A stretch of 64,000 nt of DNA from an uncultured Desulfatitalea sp. GTDB lineage: Bacteria; Desulfobacterota; Desulfobacteria; Desulfobacterales; Desulfosarcinaceae. The notes under the pieces are model-generated. The model was not told the origin of the DNA, did no database searches, and saw nothing but the letters and a program-made list of their open reading frames with translations. Position numbers and translations under genes: made by a program. The stretch lies in assembly GCA_937868765.1 (NCBI GenBank), contig CALMNL010000004.1, positions 1,066,749 to 1,130,748 of the forward strand, read 5' to 3'. Shown here one piece after another: positions 37,198 to 47,938 of the stretch; position 1 is the stretch's first letter, and each line of letters opens with the position of its first letter.

Positions 37198-38565
37198 ATG
37201 GCGAAAACCGCCCCGCCCGAAACAGAAATCCAGCCCCTGAACGTTCTGGTCGTGGACGACGAAGCCAACATCCGCAAGACCCTTGCCCTGTGCCTGGAGT
37301 CCCGGGGCCACCGGGTGATCGCGGTGAGCAATGCCGGGGATGCTCGCCGGGAAGCCGACCGGCAGGCGTTCGACCTGGCTTTCGTCGACCTGCGCCTGGG
37401 CACCGAAGACGGGCTCGAGCTGGTCAGCGCCTTGCAAGCCATCGCGCCCTGGACCAAGATCGTGGTGATCACGGCCTACGCCAGCATTGACACGGCCGTG
37501 GGGGCCATGCAGCGGGGCGCCACCGACTATATCCCCAAGCCCTTCACCCCCCAGCAGGTGATGCTGGTGACTGGGCGGGTGGCCAAGGTGCGCGCCATGG
37601 AGCAGCGCATCGCCGTGCTCAAGGAGGACCTGGGCCGCCTCCACCCGGCGATCTCGTTCGCTTCCCAGCACCCGGGCATGCAACAGGCCATAGGGATCGC
37701 CCGGCAGGCGGCGCCTTCCGAAGCAGTGGTGCTGCTGCGCGGCCCCAGCGGCACGGGCAAGACCGTTCTGGCCCGGGCCATCCACAGCTGGAGCCGCCGG
37801 GCCCACAAGCCCTTCGGCACGATTTCCTGCCCCACCCTGAGCCCCGAGCTGCTGGAGAGCGAACTGTTCGGCCACGTCAAGGGGGCCTTCACCGGCGCAC
37901 TGCGCGATGCCCCGGGCCGGGTGGCGGCCTGTGAGGGCGGTACCCTTTTTCTGGACGAGATCGGCGACCTGCCGCTGCCCCTGCAGCCCAAGCTGCTGCG
38001 CTTTCTCCAGGACCATCAATACGAACGCGTGGGCGACGCACAGACGCGCACGGCTGATGTGCGGCTCCTGGCGGCAACCCACACTGATCTGGAAAAGGCC
38101 TTGAAAGAGGGTCGCTTTCGGGAGGACCTCTACTACCGCATCAATGTGATCCAGTTGGAGTTGCCACCGCTCAGCGAGCGGCCGGAGGACATACGACGCC
38201 TCGCCGAGGAGATGCTGGCCTTCTTCGGCGTCCAGAACCACAAGGTGTTCAAGGGATACAGCGACGAAGCCATGGCCGCGCTGCAAGCCTATGCCTGGCC
38301 CGGCAACATCCGCGAACTACGCAACGTGGTCGAGCGGGCCGCCATCCTGTGTGCCACCGAGCTCATCGGAACCAACCACCTTCCGGCGGCCATCGCGCCC
38401 CAGGCGCCCCCCGTGCGCCTTGGCGACCACCTCTCCCTGCAATCCATCGAAGAGCACCACATCCGCCGGGTGCTGGCCTCCACCCACTCCCTCCAGGAGG
38501 CCGCCGACATCCTCGGCATCGACCAGGCCACCCTGTGGCGCAAGCGCAAGCAGTACGGAATCTGA
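37198..38565 (+). CDS. AlgB-like sigma-54 response regulator
   Basis: ATG 37198 (GAAAGG upstream) gives 455 residues: receiver (phospho-acceptor D64 in VDLRLGTEDGL), AAA+ domain (Walker A GPSGTGKT, GAFTGA at 229-234, Walker B FLDEIGD, FREDLYYRIN) and a Fis-type HTH ending AADILGIDQATLWRKRKQYGI. From memory of the family it closely resembles Pseudomonas AlgB, notably LGRL..APW.., ARAIHSWSRRAHKP and the RKRKQYG end. It precedes a KinB-like kinase and the kdp genes, with a -24/-12 promoter between, so it probably activates kdp. Confidence 0.92.
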   Translation: MAKTAPPETEIQPLNVLVVDDEANIRKTLALCLESRGHRVIAVSNAGDARREADRQAFDLAFVDLRLGTEDGLELVSALQAIAPWTKIVVITAYASIDTAVGAMQRGATDYIPKPFTPQQVMLVTGRVAKVRAMEQRIAVLKEDLGRLHPAISFASQHPGMQQAIGIARQAAPSEAVVLLRGPSGTGKTVLARAIHSWSRRAHKPFGTISCPTLSPELLESELFGHVKGAFTGALRDAPGRVAACEGGTLFLDEIGDLPLPLQPKLLRFLQDHQYERVGDAQTRTADVRLLAATHTDLEKALKEGRFREDLYYRINVIQLELPPLSERPEDIRRLAEEMLAFFGVQNHKVFKGYSDEAMAALQAYAWPGNIRELRNVVERAAILCATELIGTNHLPAAIAPQAPPVRLGDHLSLQSIEEHHIRRVLASTHSLQEAADILGIDQATLWRKRKQYGI

Positions 38566-38580
38566 AAACCTTCGAGGCGA

Positions 38581-38629
38581 CCTTGCAATTTACAAGGCCG
38601 GTGGATACCCGGCCTTGCCCATCGCAAGG
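38581..38629. promoter_or_regulatory. Paired dyads, candidate activator-binding sites for kdp
   Basis: Two copies of CCTTG-N7-CAAGG occur at 38581-38597 and 38613-38629, exactly 32 bp apart (three helical turns). Their centres are about 119 and 87 bp before the expected start of the -24/-12 promoter. The inner half-sites also form a hairpin (38593-38617). Position and pairing fit enhancers of the adjacent AlgB-like regulator. Confidence 0.6.
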
Positions 38630-38680
38630 CGTGGCGGGCCTTCTCATATCCTAACCAATCGATAACACGGGCATTTCAGT

Positions 38681-38697
38681 CTGGCACACCCTATGCT
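38681..38697 (+). promoter_or_regulatory. Sigma-54 (-24/-12) promoter of the kinase-kdp operon
   Basis: CTGGCAC-ACCCT-ATGCT has the invariant GG (38683-38684) and GC (38695-38696) ten bases apart, with one departure (A for T) at the start of the -12 box. It is 35 bp ahead of the kinase ATG and directly downstream of an NtrC-family gene. Confidence 0.75.
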
Positions 38698-38731
38698 CGA
38701 CTATAAAAGCGAAAACGACGGGAGGCGAATC

Positions 38732-40594
38732 ATGATTGGCATCGGAAAAAAGCTCATGCTGGGGTTCGGCGGGTTGCTGGCCGTGGTGGTGGTGCTGGGG
38801 GTGCTGACCATCAACCAGATCGATGCCCTGGGCAATGCCATCGACGTGATTCTGCGGGAGAACTATCGCAGCGTGACGGCCTGCCAGGAGATGAAGGAGT
38901 CGCTGGAGCGCACCGACAGCGGCCTGCTTTTCACCCTGGCCGGACAGGATGCCAGGGGAGCGGCACTCGTCCAGACGCATCTGCCGAGGTTCCGCGCGGC
39001 CCTTGCGACAGCGCGCGGTAACATCACCCTACCCGGCGAAGGAGAGCTGGTGACACGCATCGGCCGGCTCTTCGAGCAGTACAGCGCCGCCATCCCGGCC
39101 GCGGTGAATCTCCGCCGGCCGCTGGAATCCCGGCGCAGCGATTACTTCGCCACCTTGCTGCCCCTGTTCGACGGCATCAAAGACAGCGCCCAGCAGGTGC
39201 TGCTCATGAACCAGGCCAACATGTCCGAGGCCAACAATGCCGCTCGGCGCCTGGCCGCCGCGGCCCACCGGCGCCTGCTGGGGGCCATTGGGGTCTCGAC
39301 AATGATAACATTGCTCTTCGGCTGGCTGGTGCACGGGTGGATTCTGCGCCCCGTGCGCCGTCTGATCGAATCGACCCAGCAGATCCGCCAGGGCAATCTC
39401 GACCTGGTGCTGGAGAGCAACGCCCGGGACGAGATCGGCCGTCTTTCTCGAGAATTTAACCAAATGGCCGCCGCTTTAAGGGCCACCCGCAAACAGGAAC
39501 GGTTGCACCTGGCACGCACCCAGCACGCCACCGGCGAACTGTTCAAGGCGCTGCCGAGCGCCATCGCGGTGCTCGATCTGGAAGGCCGTGTGGAGCTGGC
39601 CACGGAAACCGCCACGCGCCATTTCGGGTTGCGCCCGGGCGTGGCGGCGGGCGGCCCGGGGTTCGAATGGCTGTCGGAGTTCCGACGCAAGGCCCTGGAG
39701 GAGAACCGGATCGTGGCGCCCGGACGGGAAGAAGCGCTGATCCAGCGGTTCATCGAGAACCGCGAGCATTTCTTCCAGCCCTCGGTGGTCCCGATCCCCT
39801 CGGGTCCGGGATCTATGGAAGCCAGCGGCACGGCCCTAATCCTCAGGGATGTGACCCAGGAGATCGAGCAGCGCGAAATGAAACGCGGTGTAATCTCCAC
39901 GGTGTCGCACCAGTTGAAGACGCCACTGACCGCGCTGCGCATGTCCATTCATCTGCTGCTGGAAGAGCGGGTGGGCGGGCTCAATGCCAAGCAAACCGAA
40001 CTGCTCCTGGCGGCCCGGGAAGAGAGCGAACGGCTGGTGGAAATCATCGGCGACTGGCTCGATCTGGATCGAATCGCTTCGGGCAAGGCGCAGTTGACGC
40101 TGGGACCGGCGGCCCCCCGGGAGTTGGTTCAAGAGGCCGTGGCGAGCTTGCTGGCCGAGGCCAGGGACAAGGGAGTCGGGCTGATGAACGAAGTCTCCGA
40201 AGAATTGCCAGAAGTGCTGGCGGATGAATCTAAGCTCCGCCAGGTCTTCCTCAACTTGTTCTCCAATGCGCTGCGTTTCACTCCGCCGGGCGGCACGGTC
40301 CGCGTGCAGGCTTTCGCGGAAGAAGAGCGGGTGCGCTTTACGGTGCAGGACACCGGGGCGGGCATCCCGCCGGAGCACTTGCCGCACATCTTCGAACCCT
40401 TCTACCGCGGCGCTGAAGGCGACAACAAATCCGGCGTGGGCCTGGGGCTGACCATCGTCAAGCAGCTCGTCGAGGCCCATGGCGGCAGTGTCGGCGTCGA
40501 GAGCACCACCGGCCAGGGGACGACCTTCAGCTTCACCCTGGCCGTAAATCCCAACCTCGCCGGGAAACCGTCGCCGACGGCCAAGGAGGCCTGA
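38732..40594 (+). CDS. KinB-like HAMP-PAS membrane histidine kinase
   Basis: ATG 38732 follows GGGAGG and gives 620 residues. Two membrane helices (about 12-32 and about 188-212) bracket a helical periplasmic sensor, then come HAMP (about 212-265), PAS (about 275-385), HisKA with H393 in TVSHQLKTPLTALRMS, and HATPase_c (FSNALRFTPPGG, DTGAGIPPEHL, GVGLGLTIV). The H-box and layout match KinB, partner of AlgB. It replaces the usual full KdpD sensor at the head of this kdp operon, and its gene is followed directly (1 bp) by the 28-residue peptide gene. Confidence 0.92.
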   Translation: MIGIGKKLMLGFGGLLAVVVVLGVLTINQIDALGNAIDVILRENYRSVTACQEMKESLERTDSGLLFTLAGQDARGAALVQTHLPRFRAALATARGNITLPGEGELVTRIGRLFEQYSAAIPAAVNLRRPLESRRSDYFATLLPLFDGIKDSAQQVLLMNQANMSEANNAARRLAAAAHRRLLGAIGVSTMITLLFGWLVHGWILRPVRRLIESTQQIRQGNLDLVLESNARDEIGRLSREFNQMAAALRATRKQERLHLARTQHATGELFKALPSAIAVLDLEGRVELATETATRHFGLRPGVAAGGPGFEWLSEFRRKALEENRIVAPGREEALIQRFIENREHFFQPSVVPIPSGPGSMEASGTALILRDVTQEIEQREMKRGVISTVSHQLKTPLTALRMSIHLLLEERVGGLNAKQTELLLAAREESERLVEIIGDWLDLDRIASGKAQLTLGPAAPRELVQEAVASLLAEARDKGVGLMNEVSEELPEVLADESKLRQVFLNLFSNALRFTPPGGTVRVQAFAEEERVRFTVQDTGAGIPPEHLPHIFEPFYRGAEGDNKSGVGLGLTIVKQLVEAHGGSVGVESTTGQGTTFSFTLAVNPNLAGKPSPTAKEA

Positions 40595-40595
40595 A

Positions 40596-40682
40596 ATGCT
40601 GCTGGAGCTGCTTTGCCTGCTGGTCGGTCTGATCGTATTCGGCGCCCTGGCCGCGCTGGTCGCCTGGTGCGATCGCTTATAG
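40596..40682 (+). CDS. 28-residue membrane peptide upstream of kdpF
   Basis: ATG 40596 (CAAGGAGG upstream) encodes MLLELLCLLVGLIVFGALAA then LVAWCDRL: a single membrane helix with a short charged tail. Similar tiny frames ending in C(D/E)RL precede kdpF in several bacterial kdp operons as I recall them, but they are usually left unannotated. It has its own good ribosome site and sits 11 bp before kdpF, so it is very probably translated. A role as an accessory Kdp subunit is inferred. Confidence 0.7.
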   Translation: MLLELLCLLVGLIVFGALAALVAWCDRL

Positions 40683-40693
40683 GAGAAGAAGTC

Positions 40694-40774
40694 ATGATCT
40701 ACCTGGCCGGCATCGCCCTGACCATATGCTTGGTTTATCTCATCTATGCCATCATCCACCCGGACCGTTTCTAG
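40694..40774 (+). CDS. kdpF: Potassium-transporting ATPase subunit KdpF
   Basis: This 26-residue single-helix peptide (MIYLAGIALTICLVYLIYAI then IHPDRF) has the typical KdpF ending YAIIHPDRF. It stabilises the KdpFABC complex in the inner membrane. AGGAG precedes the ATG. Confidence 0.9.
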   Translation: MIYLAGIALTICLVYLIYAIIHPDRF

Positions 40775-40819
40775 CCGGCGGACAGGAGGCGGGTTTTCTC
40801 ATCCACAATGGAGGCCATT

Positions 40820-42496
40820 ATGGCGTTTCTTTTCATCATCGCACTTCTCGGGGGTCCGGCCTTGCTCTCCTGGCCGCTGGGACGGGGCATGGCCTGGGTG
40901 ATGGAGCCGCCCGCGACACCCGGCCGTTGGCGCGCCAGGTTTGAGGCATTGCTGCTCACATGCGGGGGCAGGGCGATCACCGTGGGGCAGGACTGGAAAC
41001 AATATGCCTTGTCTTTACTGCTGTTCAACGCCGTCATGTTCGCGGTGGTTTACCTGGTGCTGGTCTTGCAGCCGCTGCTGCCCCTCAATCCGGACGCCAA
41101 GGGGTCCATCGAACCCAGCCTGATCTTCCACACGACCGCCTCCTTTGTCACCAATACCAACTTGCAGCACTACGCCGGCGAAGTGACCATGAGCTATTTT
41201 TCCCAGCTCTTCGGGTTGATGTGGCTCCAGTTCATGTCGGCCGCCACCGGTATCGCCGCGCTCTCGGCCCTGGCCCGGGGAGTGGCGGGCCGAACCGTTC
41301 TGGGCAACTTCTACGCCGATCTGCTGCGGGCCACCTTGCTCATATTGCTGCCGCTGTCCGTCATCGTTGCCGCCCTGCTGGTGCTCGGCGGCCTGGTCAT
41401 GACCTTGCAGGGCGCGGCCATGGCCAAGACCCTGGAGGGTGCGGTCCAGACCATCGCCCGGGGGCCGGTGGCGGCCTTCACGGCCATCAAGCAGCTCGGC
41501 ACCAACGGCGGCGGGTTCTTCGGCCCCAACGCCACGCATCCTTTCGAAAATGCTTCATTCTTCACCAATGTCGTCGAAAGCGTCTGCATCGTGCTGATTC
41601 CCATGGCCAGCGTGTGGATGTTCGGCCGCATCATCGGTCGCCTGCGCCACGCCGCCGTGATTTTCGCAGTGATGGGGGTGCTGCTGGTGGTTATGGTGGG
41701 TCTGGCCAACACCTTCGAAAGCGCCTCGACGGCTGCCCTGAAAGGGTTGCCCGTGGCCCCCTCGGCCAACCTGGAGGGCAAGGAACTGCGCTTCGGTCTT
41801 CCCGCCGGGCCTACCTGGGGGGCGCTGACCACCGCCACCAGCAACGGCTCGGTGAATGCCATGCACGACAGCTTCAATCCACTCACGGGTCTGGTGGCAC
41901 TGGCAGGGATGTGGCTCAATGTCGCTTTCGGCGGCGTGGGCGTGGGCCTGATCAACCTGTTTCTCTACATCATCGTCGCCGTGTTCATCGGCGGCATGAT
42001 GGTGGGCCGAACCCCGGAATATCTGGGGCGCAAGGTCGAAACCCGCGAAATGAAATTCGCTCTGCTGGCCATCCTGATCCACCCCCTGCTCATCCTGAGC
42101 GGCACGGCGCTTTTCAGCGCCACGGCCTGGGGGGCGGCCACAGTGGGCAACCCCGGTTTTCATGGGTTCACGGAGATCCTTTACGAATTCACCTCGGCAG
42201 CGGCCAACAACGGTTCAGGATTCGCGGGGCTGACCAACAACACCGTGCCCTGGAACTTGGCCACGGGCCTGGTCATGCTGTTGGGGCGTTACATTCCGAT
42301 TGTTTTCCCGCTAGCCATCGCCGGCGCCTTGGCCGCCAAACCGGCCGCACCCGAAACTGCCGGCACGCTGCGCACCGACACACCTCTTTTCGGATTCGTG
42401 ATCCTGGGCAGCGTGCTCCTGGTGGGGGCGCTGCTCTTCATGCCCGTGGCGGTGCTGGGGCCCATAGCGGAGCATCTCTCCATGATTCATCCATAG
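40820..42496 (+). CDS. kdpA: Potassium-transporting ATPase subunit KdpA
   Basis: ATG 40820 (GGAGG five bases upstream) is preferred over ATG 40808. The 558-residue channel subunit shows the four selectivity-filter regions: TTASFVTNTNLQHYAG, LGTNGGGFFGPNATHPFEN, TATSNGSVNAMHDSFNPLTG and AAANNGSGFAGLTNNT. It carries K+ through the membrane and couples to KdpB. Confidence 0.98.
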   Translation: MAFLFIIALLGGPALLSWPLGRGMAWVMEPPATPGRWRARFEALLLTCGGRAITVGQDWKQYALSLLLFNAVMFAVVYLVLVLQPLLPLNPDAKGSIEPSLIFHTTASFVTNTNLQHYAGEVTMSYFSQLFGLMWLQFMSAATGIAALSALARGVAGRTVLGNFYADLLRATLLILLPLSVIVAALLVLGGLVMTLQGAAMAKTLEGAVQTIARGPVAAFTAIKQLGTNGGGFFGPNATHPFENASFFTNVVESVCIVLIPMASVWMFGRIIGRLRHAAVIFAVMGVLLVVMVGLANTFESASTAALKGLPVAPSANLEGKELRFGLPAGPTWGALTTATSNGSVNAMHDSFNPLTGLVALAGMWLNVAFGGVGVGLINLFLYIIVAVFIGGMMVGRTPEYLGRKVETREMKFALLAILIHPLLILSGTALFSATAWGAATVGNPGFHGFTEILYEFTSAAANNGSGFAGLTNNTVPWNLATGLVMLLGRYIPIVFPLAIAGALAAKPAAPETAGTLRTDTPLFGFVILGSVLLVGALLFMPVAVLGPIAEHLSMIHP

Positions 42497-42526
42497 ACAG
42501 GCCCGGAAAAAGCAAGGAGCGGTCAT

Positions 42527-44605
<2,079 letters not shown>

Positions 44606-44613
44606 GAGGAACT

Positions 44614-45198
44614 ATGCAGACCAAAACACGACCCACCCTAAGCTCTCAGCTTGCTGCCGGCGGCCGGATCATGCTGGTCACCCTGGCGATCTGCGGCCTG
44701 GGCTATCCTCTGTTGATCCTGGCGATCGGTCAAAGCGTGACGCCCTTTACGGCCAATGGCTCCCTGCTGCGCGATCCTGCCGGTCAGGTCGTGGGCAGCG
44801 CGGCCCTGGCCCAGGGGTTTTCACGGCCGGAATACTTCTGGCCAAGGCCTTCGGCCGTAGATTACAATGCCGCTGCGGCGGGCGGCAGCAACCTATCGCC
44901 CACCAACCCGGCCCTGCATGCCAGAGCCCAGGAACTGATCGGTCGACTGAACACCTCTCCGGCTATGCCGGTGCCCGCCGATCTGGTGACCGCCTCGGGC
45001 AGCGGTCTGGACCCGGACATCACCCTGTCCGCAGCCAGTTGCCAGGTGCGGCGAGTGGCCGCGGCCCGCGGTCTGCCGGAGGCGACCGTGGCGGCCCTGG
45101 TAGAACGGCATGCCCGGCGCCCAGGGGGTTGGTTGACCCCCGAACCGCTGGTGAACGTGCTCCTGCTGAACCTCGCATTGGATCGAGAGAACCCATGA
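44614..45198 (+). CDS. kdpC: Potassium-transporting ATPase subunit KdpC
   Basis: This 194-residue KdpC has one N-terminal membrane helix (about 20-42) and the periplasmic domain with RPEYFWPRPSAVDYNA, GGSNLSPTNPAL and SGSGLDPDITLSAA..QV.RVA. AGGAGG precedes the ATG and the stop overlaps the KdpD-like gene (ATGA). Confidence 0.97.
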   Translation: MQTKTRPTLSSQLAAGGRIMLVTLAICGLGYPLLILAIGQSVTPFTANGSLLRDPAGQVVGSAALAQGFSRPEYFWPRPSAVDYNAAAAGGSNLSPTNPALHARAQELIGRLNTSPAMPVPADLVTASGSGLDPDITLSAASCQVRRVAAARGLPEATVAALVERHARRPGGWLTPEPLVNVLLLNLALDRENP

Positions 45199-46340
45199 CC
45201 ATCCCTGACCATCGTGCCGAAAGCTTTCTGCGAATGATCCGCCGCGCCCGGCGGGGCCGGCACAAGATCTACCTGGGCTACGCCGCCGGCGTGGGCAAGA
45301 CCTATCAGATGCTCCTGGAGGCCCACCGGCTCAAAGCGGACGGCATCGATGTGGCCGTGGGCCTGGTGGAAACCCACGGCCGGGCCGAAACCGAGGCGCT
45401 TCTCGCCGGCCTGGAACAGATCCCTCGGCGCAAGCTCACCTACCGCGGCATCACCATCGAAGAGCTGGATCTGGCAGCCGTGCTGGCGCGGCGGCCGGCG
45501 GTGGCGCTGGTGGACGAACTGGCCCACACCAATGCGCCCGGAAGCGGAAACGATAAGCGCTACCAGGATGTGGAGGACCTGCAGGCGGCCGGCATCCACG
45601 TCATCTCAACCCTGAACATACAGCACCTTGAAAGCCTATACGAAACCGTGGAGCGCGCCACGGGCGTCAAGGTGCGCGAGCGCATTCCCGATCCAGTGGT
45701 GCTGGAGGCCGACCAGCTGGTCAATGTGGACATCACCACCGAAGATCTGCGCCGGCGCCTCGAGGAGGGCAAAGTCTACACCAACGAGCGCATCGAAACC
45801 GCATTGACCCATTTTTTCCTGCCCGCCAACCTGGAGCAGTTGCGCGAGCTGGCCTTGCGCGAGCTGGCGGCCCAGATCGACGCTCGCCGACGCGATCCCC
45901 AGGCCGACGAATCCTCCGCCAACTCGGACCAGGTGATGGTCTGCCTCAGTTCCCGCGGCCCGAACAGCGGGGCGCTGCTGCGCTACGCCTCGCGCCTGGC
46001 CGGCCGGCTGAACCGCAACTGGTACGCCCTTTATGTGCAAACCGCCAAGGAGGGACCTGCGGCCATTGACGCGGCCACCCAACGGATGCTGGCCGACACC
46101 TTGACTCTGGCCCAGCAACTGGGGGCCACTGTATTTACCTACAAAGGCGACGATGTGGTTAAGACCATCCTTCAATTCGCCAGGGAGCACCGCGTAGGGC
46201 ATATCGTCATCGGCACACCTGGCCGCCCCCCCCGCTTACGGCAGCGGTTGCGGGGTATCGGCAGCATTGTCGACCGGCTCATCCAGGAAGGCACCGGCAC
46301 CACCGTTGTGGTGCTCGACACCAAGCGGCTCGCCGGATGA
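45195..46340 (+). CDS. Truncated KdpD: cytosolic sensor plus USP domain only
   Basis: At 381 residues this holds only the N-terminal part of KdpD (normally about 900): the KdpD domain with Walker A GYAAGVGKTYQML and VALVDELAHTNAPGS..KRYQDVEDL (about 20-230), then a universal-stress domain (about 250-375; VGHIVIGTPGRPPRLRQRL). It ends naturally with a stop after VVVLDTKRLAG. There are no membrane helices, HisKA or HATPase, and no downstream KdpD remnant. It may lend c-di-AMP or nucleotide sensing to the KinB-like kinase. Stand-alone short KdpD forms are known in some bacteria. Confidence 0.93.
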   Translation: MTIPDHRAESFLRMIRRARRGRHKIYLGYAAGVGKTYQMLLEAHRLKADGIDVAVGLVETHGRAETEALLAGLEQIPRRKLTYRGITIEELDLAAVLARRPAVALVDELAHTNAPGSGNDKRYQDVEDLQAAGIHVISTLNIQHLESLYETVERATGVKVRERIPDPVVLEADQLVNVDITTEDLRRRLEEGKVYTNERIETALTHFFLPANLEQLRELALRELAAQIDARRRDPQADESSANSDQVMVCLSSRGPNSGALLRYASRLAGRLNRNWYALYVQTAKEGPAAIDAATQRMLADTLTLAQQLGATVFTYKGDDVVKTILQFAREHRVGHIVIGTPGRPPRLRQRLRGIGSIVDRLIQEGTGTTVVVLDTKRLAG

Positions 46341-46450
46341 GCAGCCGGCCAGAGGACCTCCCATGACAGCCAACGCCTTGCATTCCATGGATATCTGCAA
46401 TAATAGAAAAGCATCACCCACTGGAACCCCATAAATCGCGTGATGCCCCC

Positions 46451-47938
46451 ATGAACACTCTGACCGGCACCTTCTCGACTCCCAGTCCCATACCGCTGAA
46501 ACTCTTCGTGCGCACGGGCCTTTCGGCGGGCGTCGAATATGCGCCCATGGGGGAGTTCGTCATCGGCCGGGGTTCGAGCTGCCTGGTGCAGCTCAAGGAC
46601 GAGGTGGTCAGCCGCAGCCACTGCAGGGTGTTCTGGGAGCAGGGCCGGTGGTGGATCGAGGACCTGAAGAGCGCCAACGGCCTTTTCCTCGACGCGCAGC
46701 GCATCGACCGGCAGCCCATCGACGAACGGATCGTCGTGCACCTGGGCGCCGGCGGCCCGGCCATCGAACTGGCAACCGCACCGCCCGCGCCGCCGCCCCC
46801 GACACCGCCGGAGTCGGCGCCGCCGGTGCGCCAAACGCCGGCCGACCTGGATCACTACAAGGCCCATTACTTCGGCGACGCCGAAGCGCCGGCCGGCGAG
46901 CACACCATCATGGTGCGCCGGGCCTTCGCCGAAGTTCAGCAAAAGCAGCGCCGGTTTTACTTCGGCATCATCGCCGGGGTCGTCCTGCTGCTGGTCATAA
47001 CGTCGGGCTATGCACTTTACCGCCACGTGCAGTATGGCCGCCAGCGGGAGATCGCCGCCGATATTTTTTACAAGATGAAAGCCCAGGAACTCCTGCTGGT
47101 GCGCTTCTTGGCCGAGGCCGAGCAGCGGCGCACGACCGAATCTGCCGCCCGCGTCAAAGATCTGCGGCAGCGCCAGAACGAAATGCAAGCCAGCTACGAC
47201 CAGTTCACCGACACCCTCGACATCTACAGCAAGGGCCTGAGCGCAGAGGAACGCCTGGTGCTCAAGACGGCCCGGGCTTTCGGCGAGTGCGAGTTGATCA
47301 TCCCGGAAGACTTCCAGCGCACGGTGATGCAGTACATCGCCCGCTGGAAAGAGAGCGGCCGCCTGCAGCGGGCCGTGGTCCGCGCGAAGGAAAAGGGGTA
47401 TATCCCCATCATCACCCGCGCCCTGGCCGAACAGGGCCTCCCGCCCCAGTTCTTCTACCTGGCCTTGCAGGAGAGCGGCCTGGATGTGAATGCCGTGGGG
47501 CCGCCCACGCGCTTCGGCATCGCCAAGGGCATGTGGCAGTTCATGCCGGCCACGGCCGATAGATACGGCCTGCGCACCGGACCGCTGACCGAGGAAGCGC
47601 AGCCCGATCCGGATGACGAACGTCACCACTTTCAGCGCGCCACCCTGGCCGCGGCCCGTTACCTGCGCGACATCTATGCCACCGACGCCCAGGCCTCCGG
47701 GTTGCTGGTGATGGCCGCCTACAACTGGGGCGAAAACCGGGTGGTGCCGTTGCTGCAGAGCATGCCCCAGAATCCGCGCCAGCGCAACTTCTGGGAGCTG
47801 CTCGGCAAATACCGGCAGAAGATACCGGACGAAACCTACGACTATGTCTTCTCGATCTTCTCGGCCGCGGTGATCGGCGAAAACCCGCGCCTGTTCGGCT
47901 TCGATTTCGACAACCCCCTGGCAGGGGCCAAGCCCTGA
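46451..47938 (+). CDS. FHA-transmembrane-lytic transglycosylase
   Basis: This 495-residue protein joins a cytoplasmic FHA domain (about 20-108; FVIGRGSSCLVQL, VSRSHCRVFW, SANGLFLD) by a Pro-rich linker to one membrane helix (about 175-195). A helical periplasmic stalk and an SLT transglycosylase domain (about 320-470) follow: catalytic Glu in ALQESGLDVNAVG, KGMWQFMPATADRYGL, AAYNWGENRV. The FHA part reads phosphothreonine, so peptidoglycan cleavage outside may follow Ser/Thr-kinase signals inside. It is likely a regulated remodelling enzyme, possibly for a trans-envelope machine. Confidence 0.93.
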   Translation: MNTLTGTFSTPSPIPLKLFVRTGLSAGVEYAPMGEFVIGRGSSCLVQLKDEVVSRSHCRVFWEQGRWWIEDLKSANGLFLDAQRIDRQPIDERIVVHLGAGGPAIELATAPPAPPPPTPPESAPPVRQTPADLDHYKAHYFGDAEAPAGEHTIMVRRAFAEVQQKQRRFYFGIIAGVVLLLVITSGYALYRHVQYGRQREIAADIFYKMKAQELLLVRFLAEAEQRRTTESAARVKDLRQRQNEMQASYDQFTDTLDIYSKGLSAEERLVLKTARAFGECELIIPEDFQRTVMQYIARWKESGRLQRAVVRAKEKGYIPIITRALAEQGLPPQFFYLALQESGLDVNAVGPPTRFGIAKGMWQFMPATADRYGLRTGPLTEEAQPDPDDERHHFQRATLAAARYLRDIYATDAQASGLLVMAAYNWGENRVVPLLQSMPQNPRQRNFWELLGKYRQKIPDETYDYVFSIFSAAVIGENPRLFGFDFDNPLAGAKP

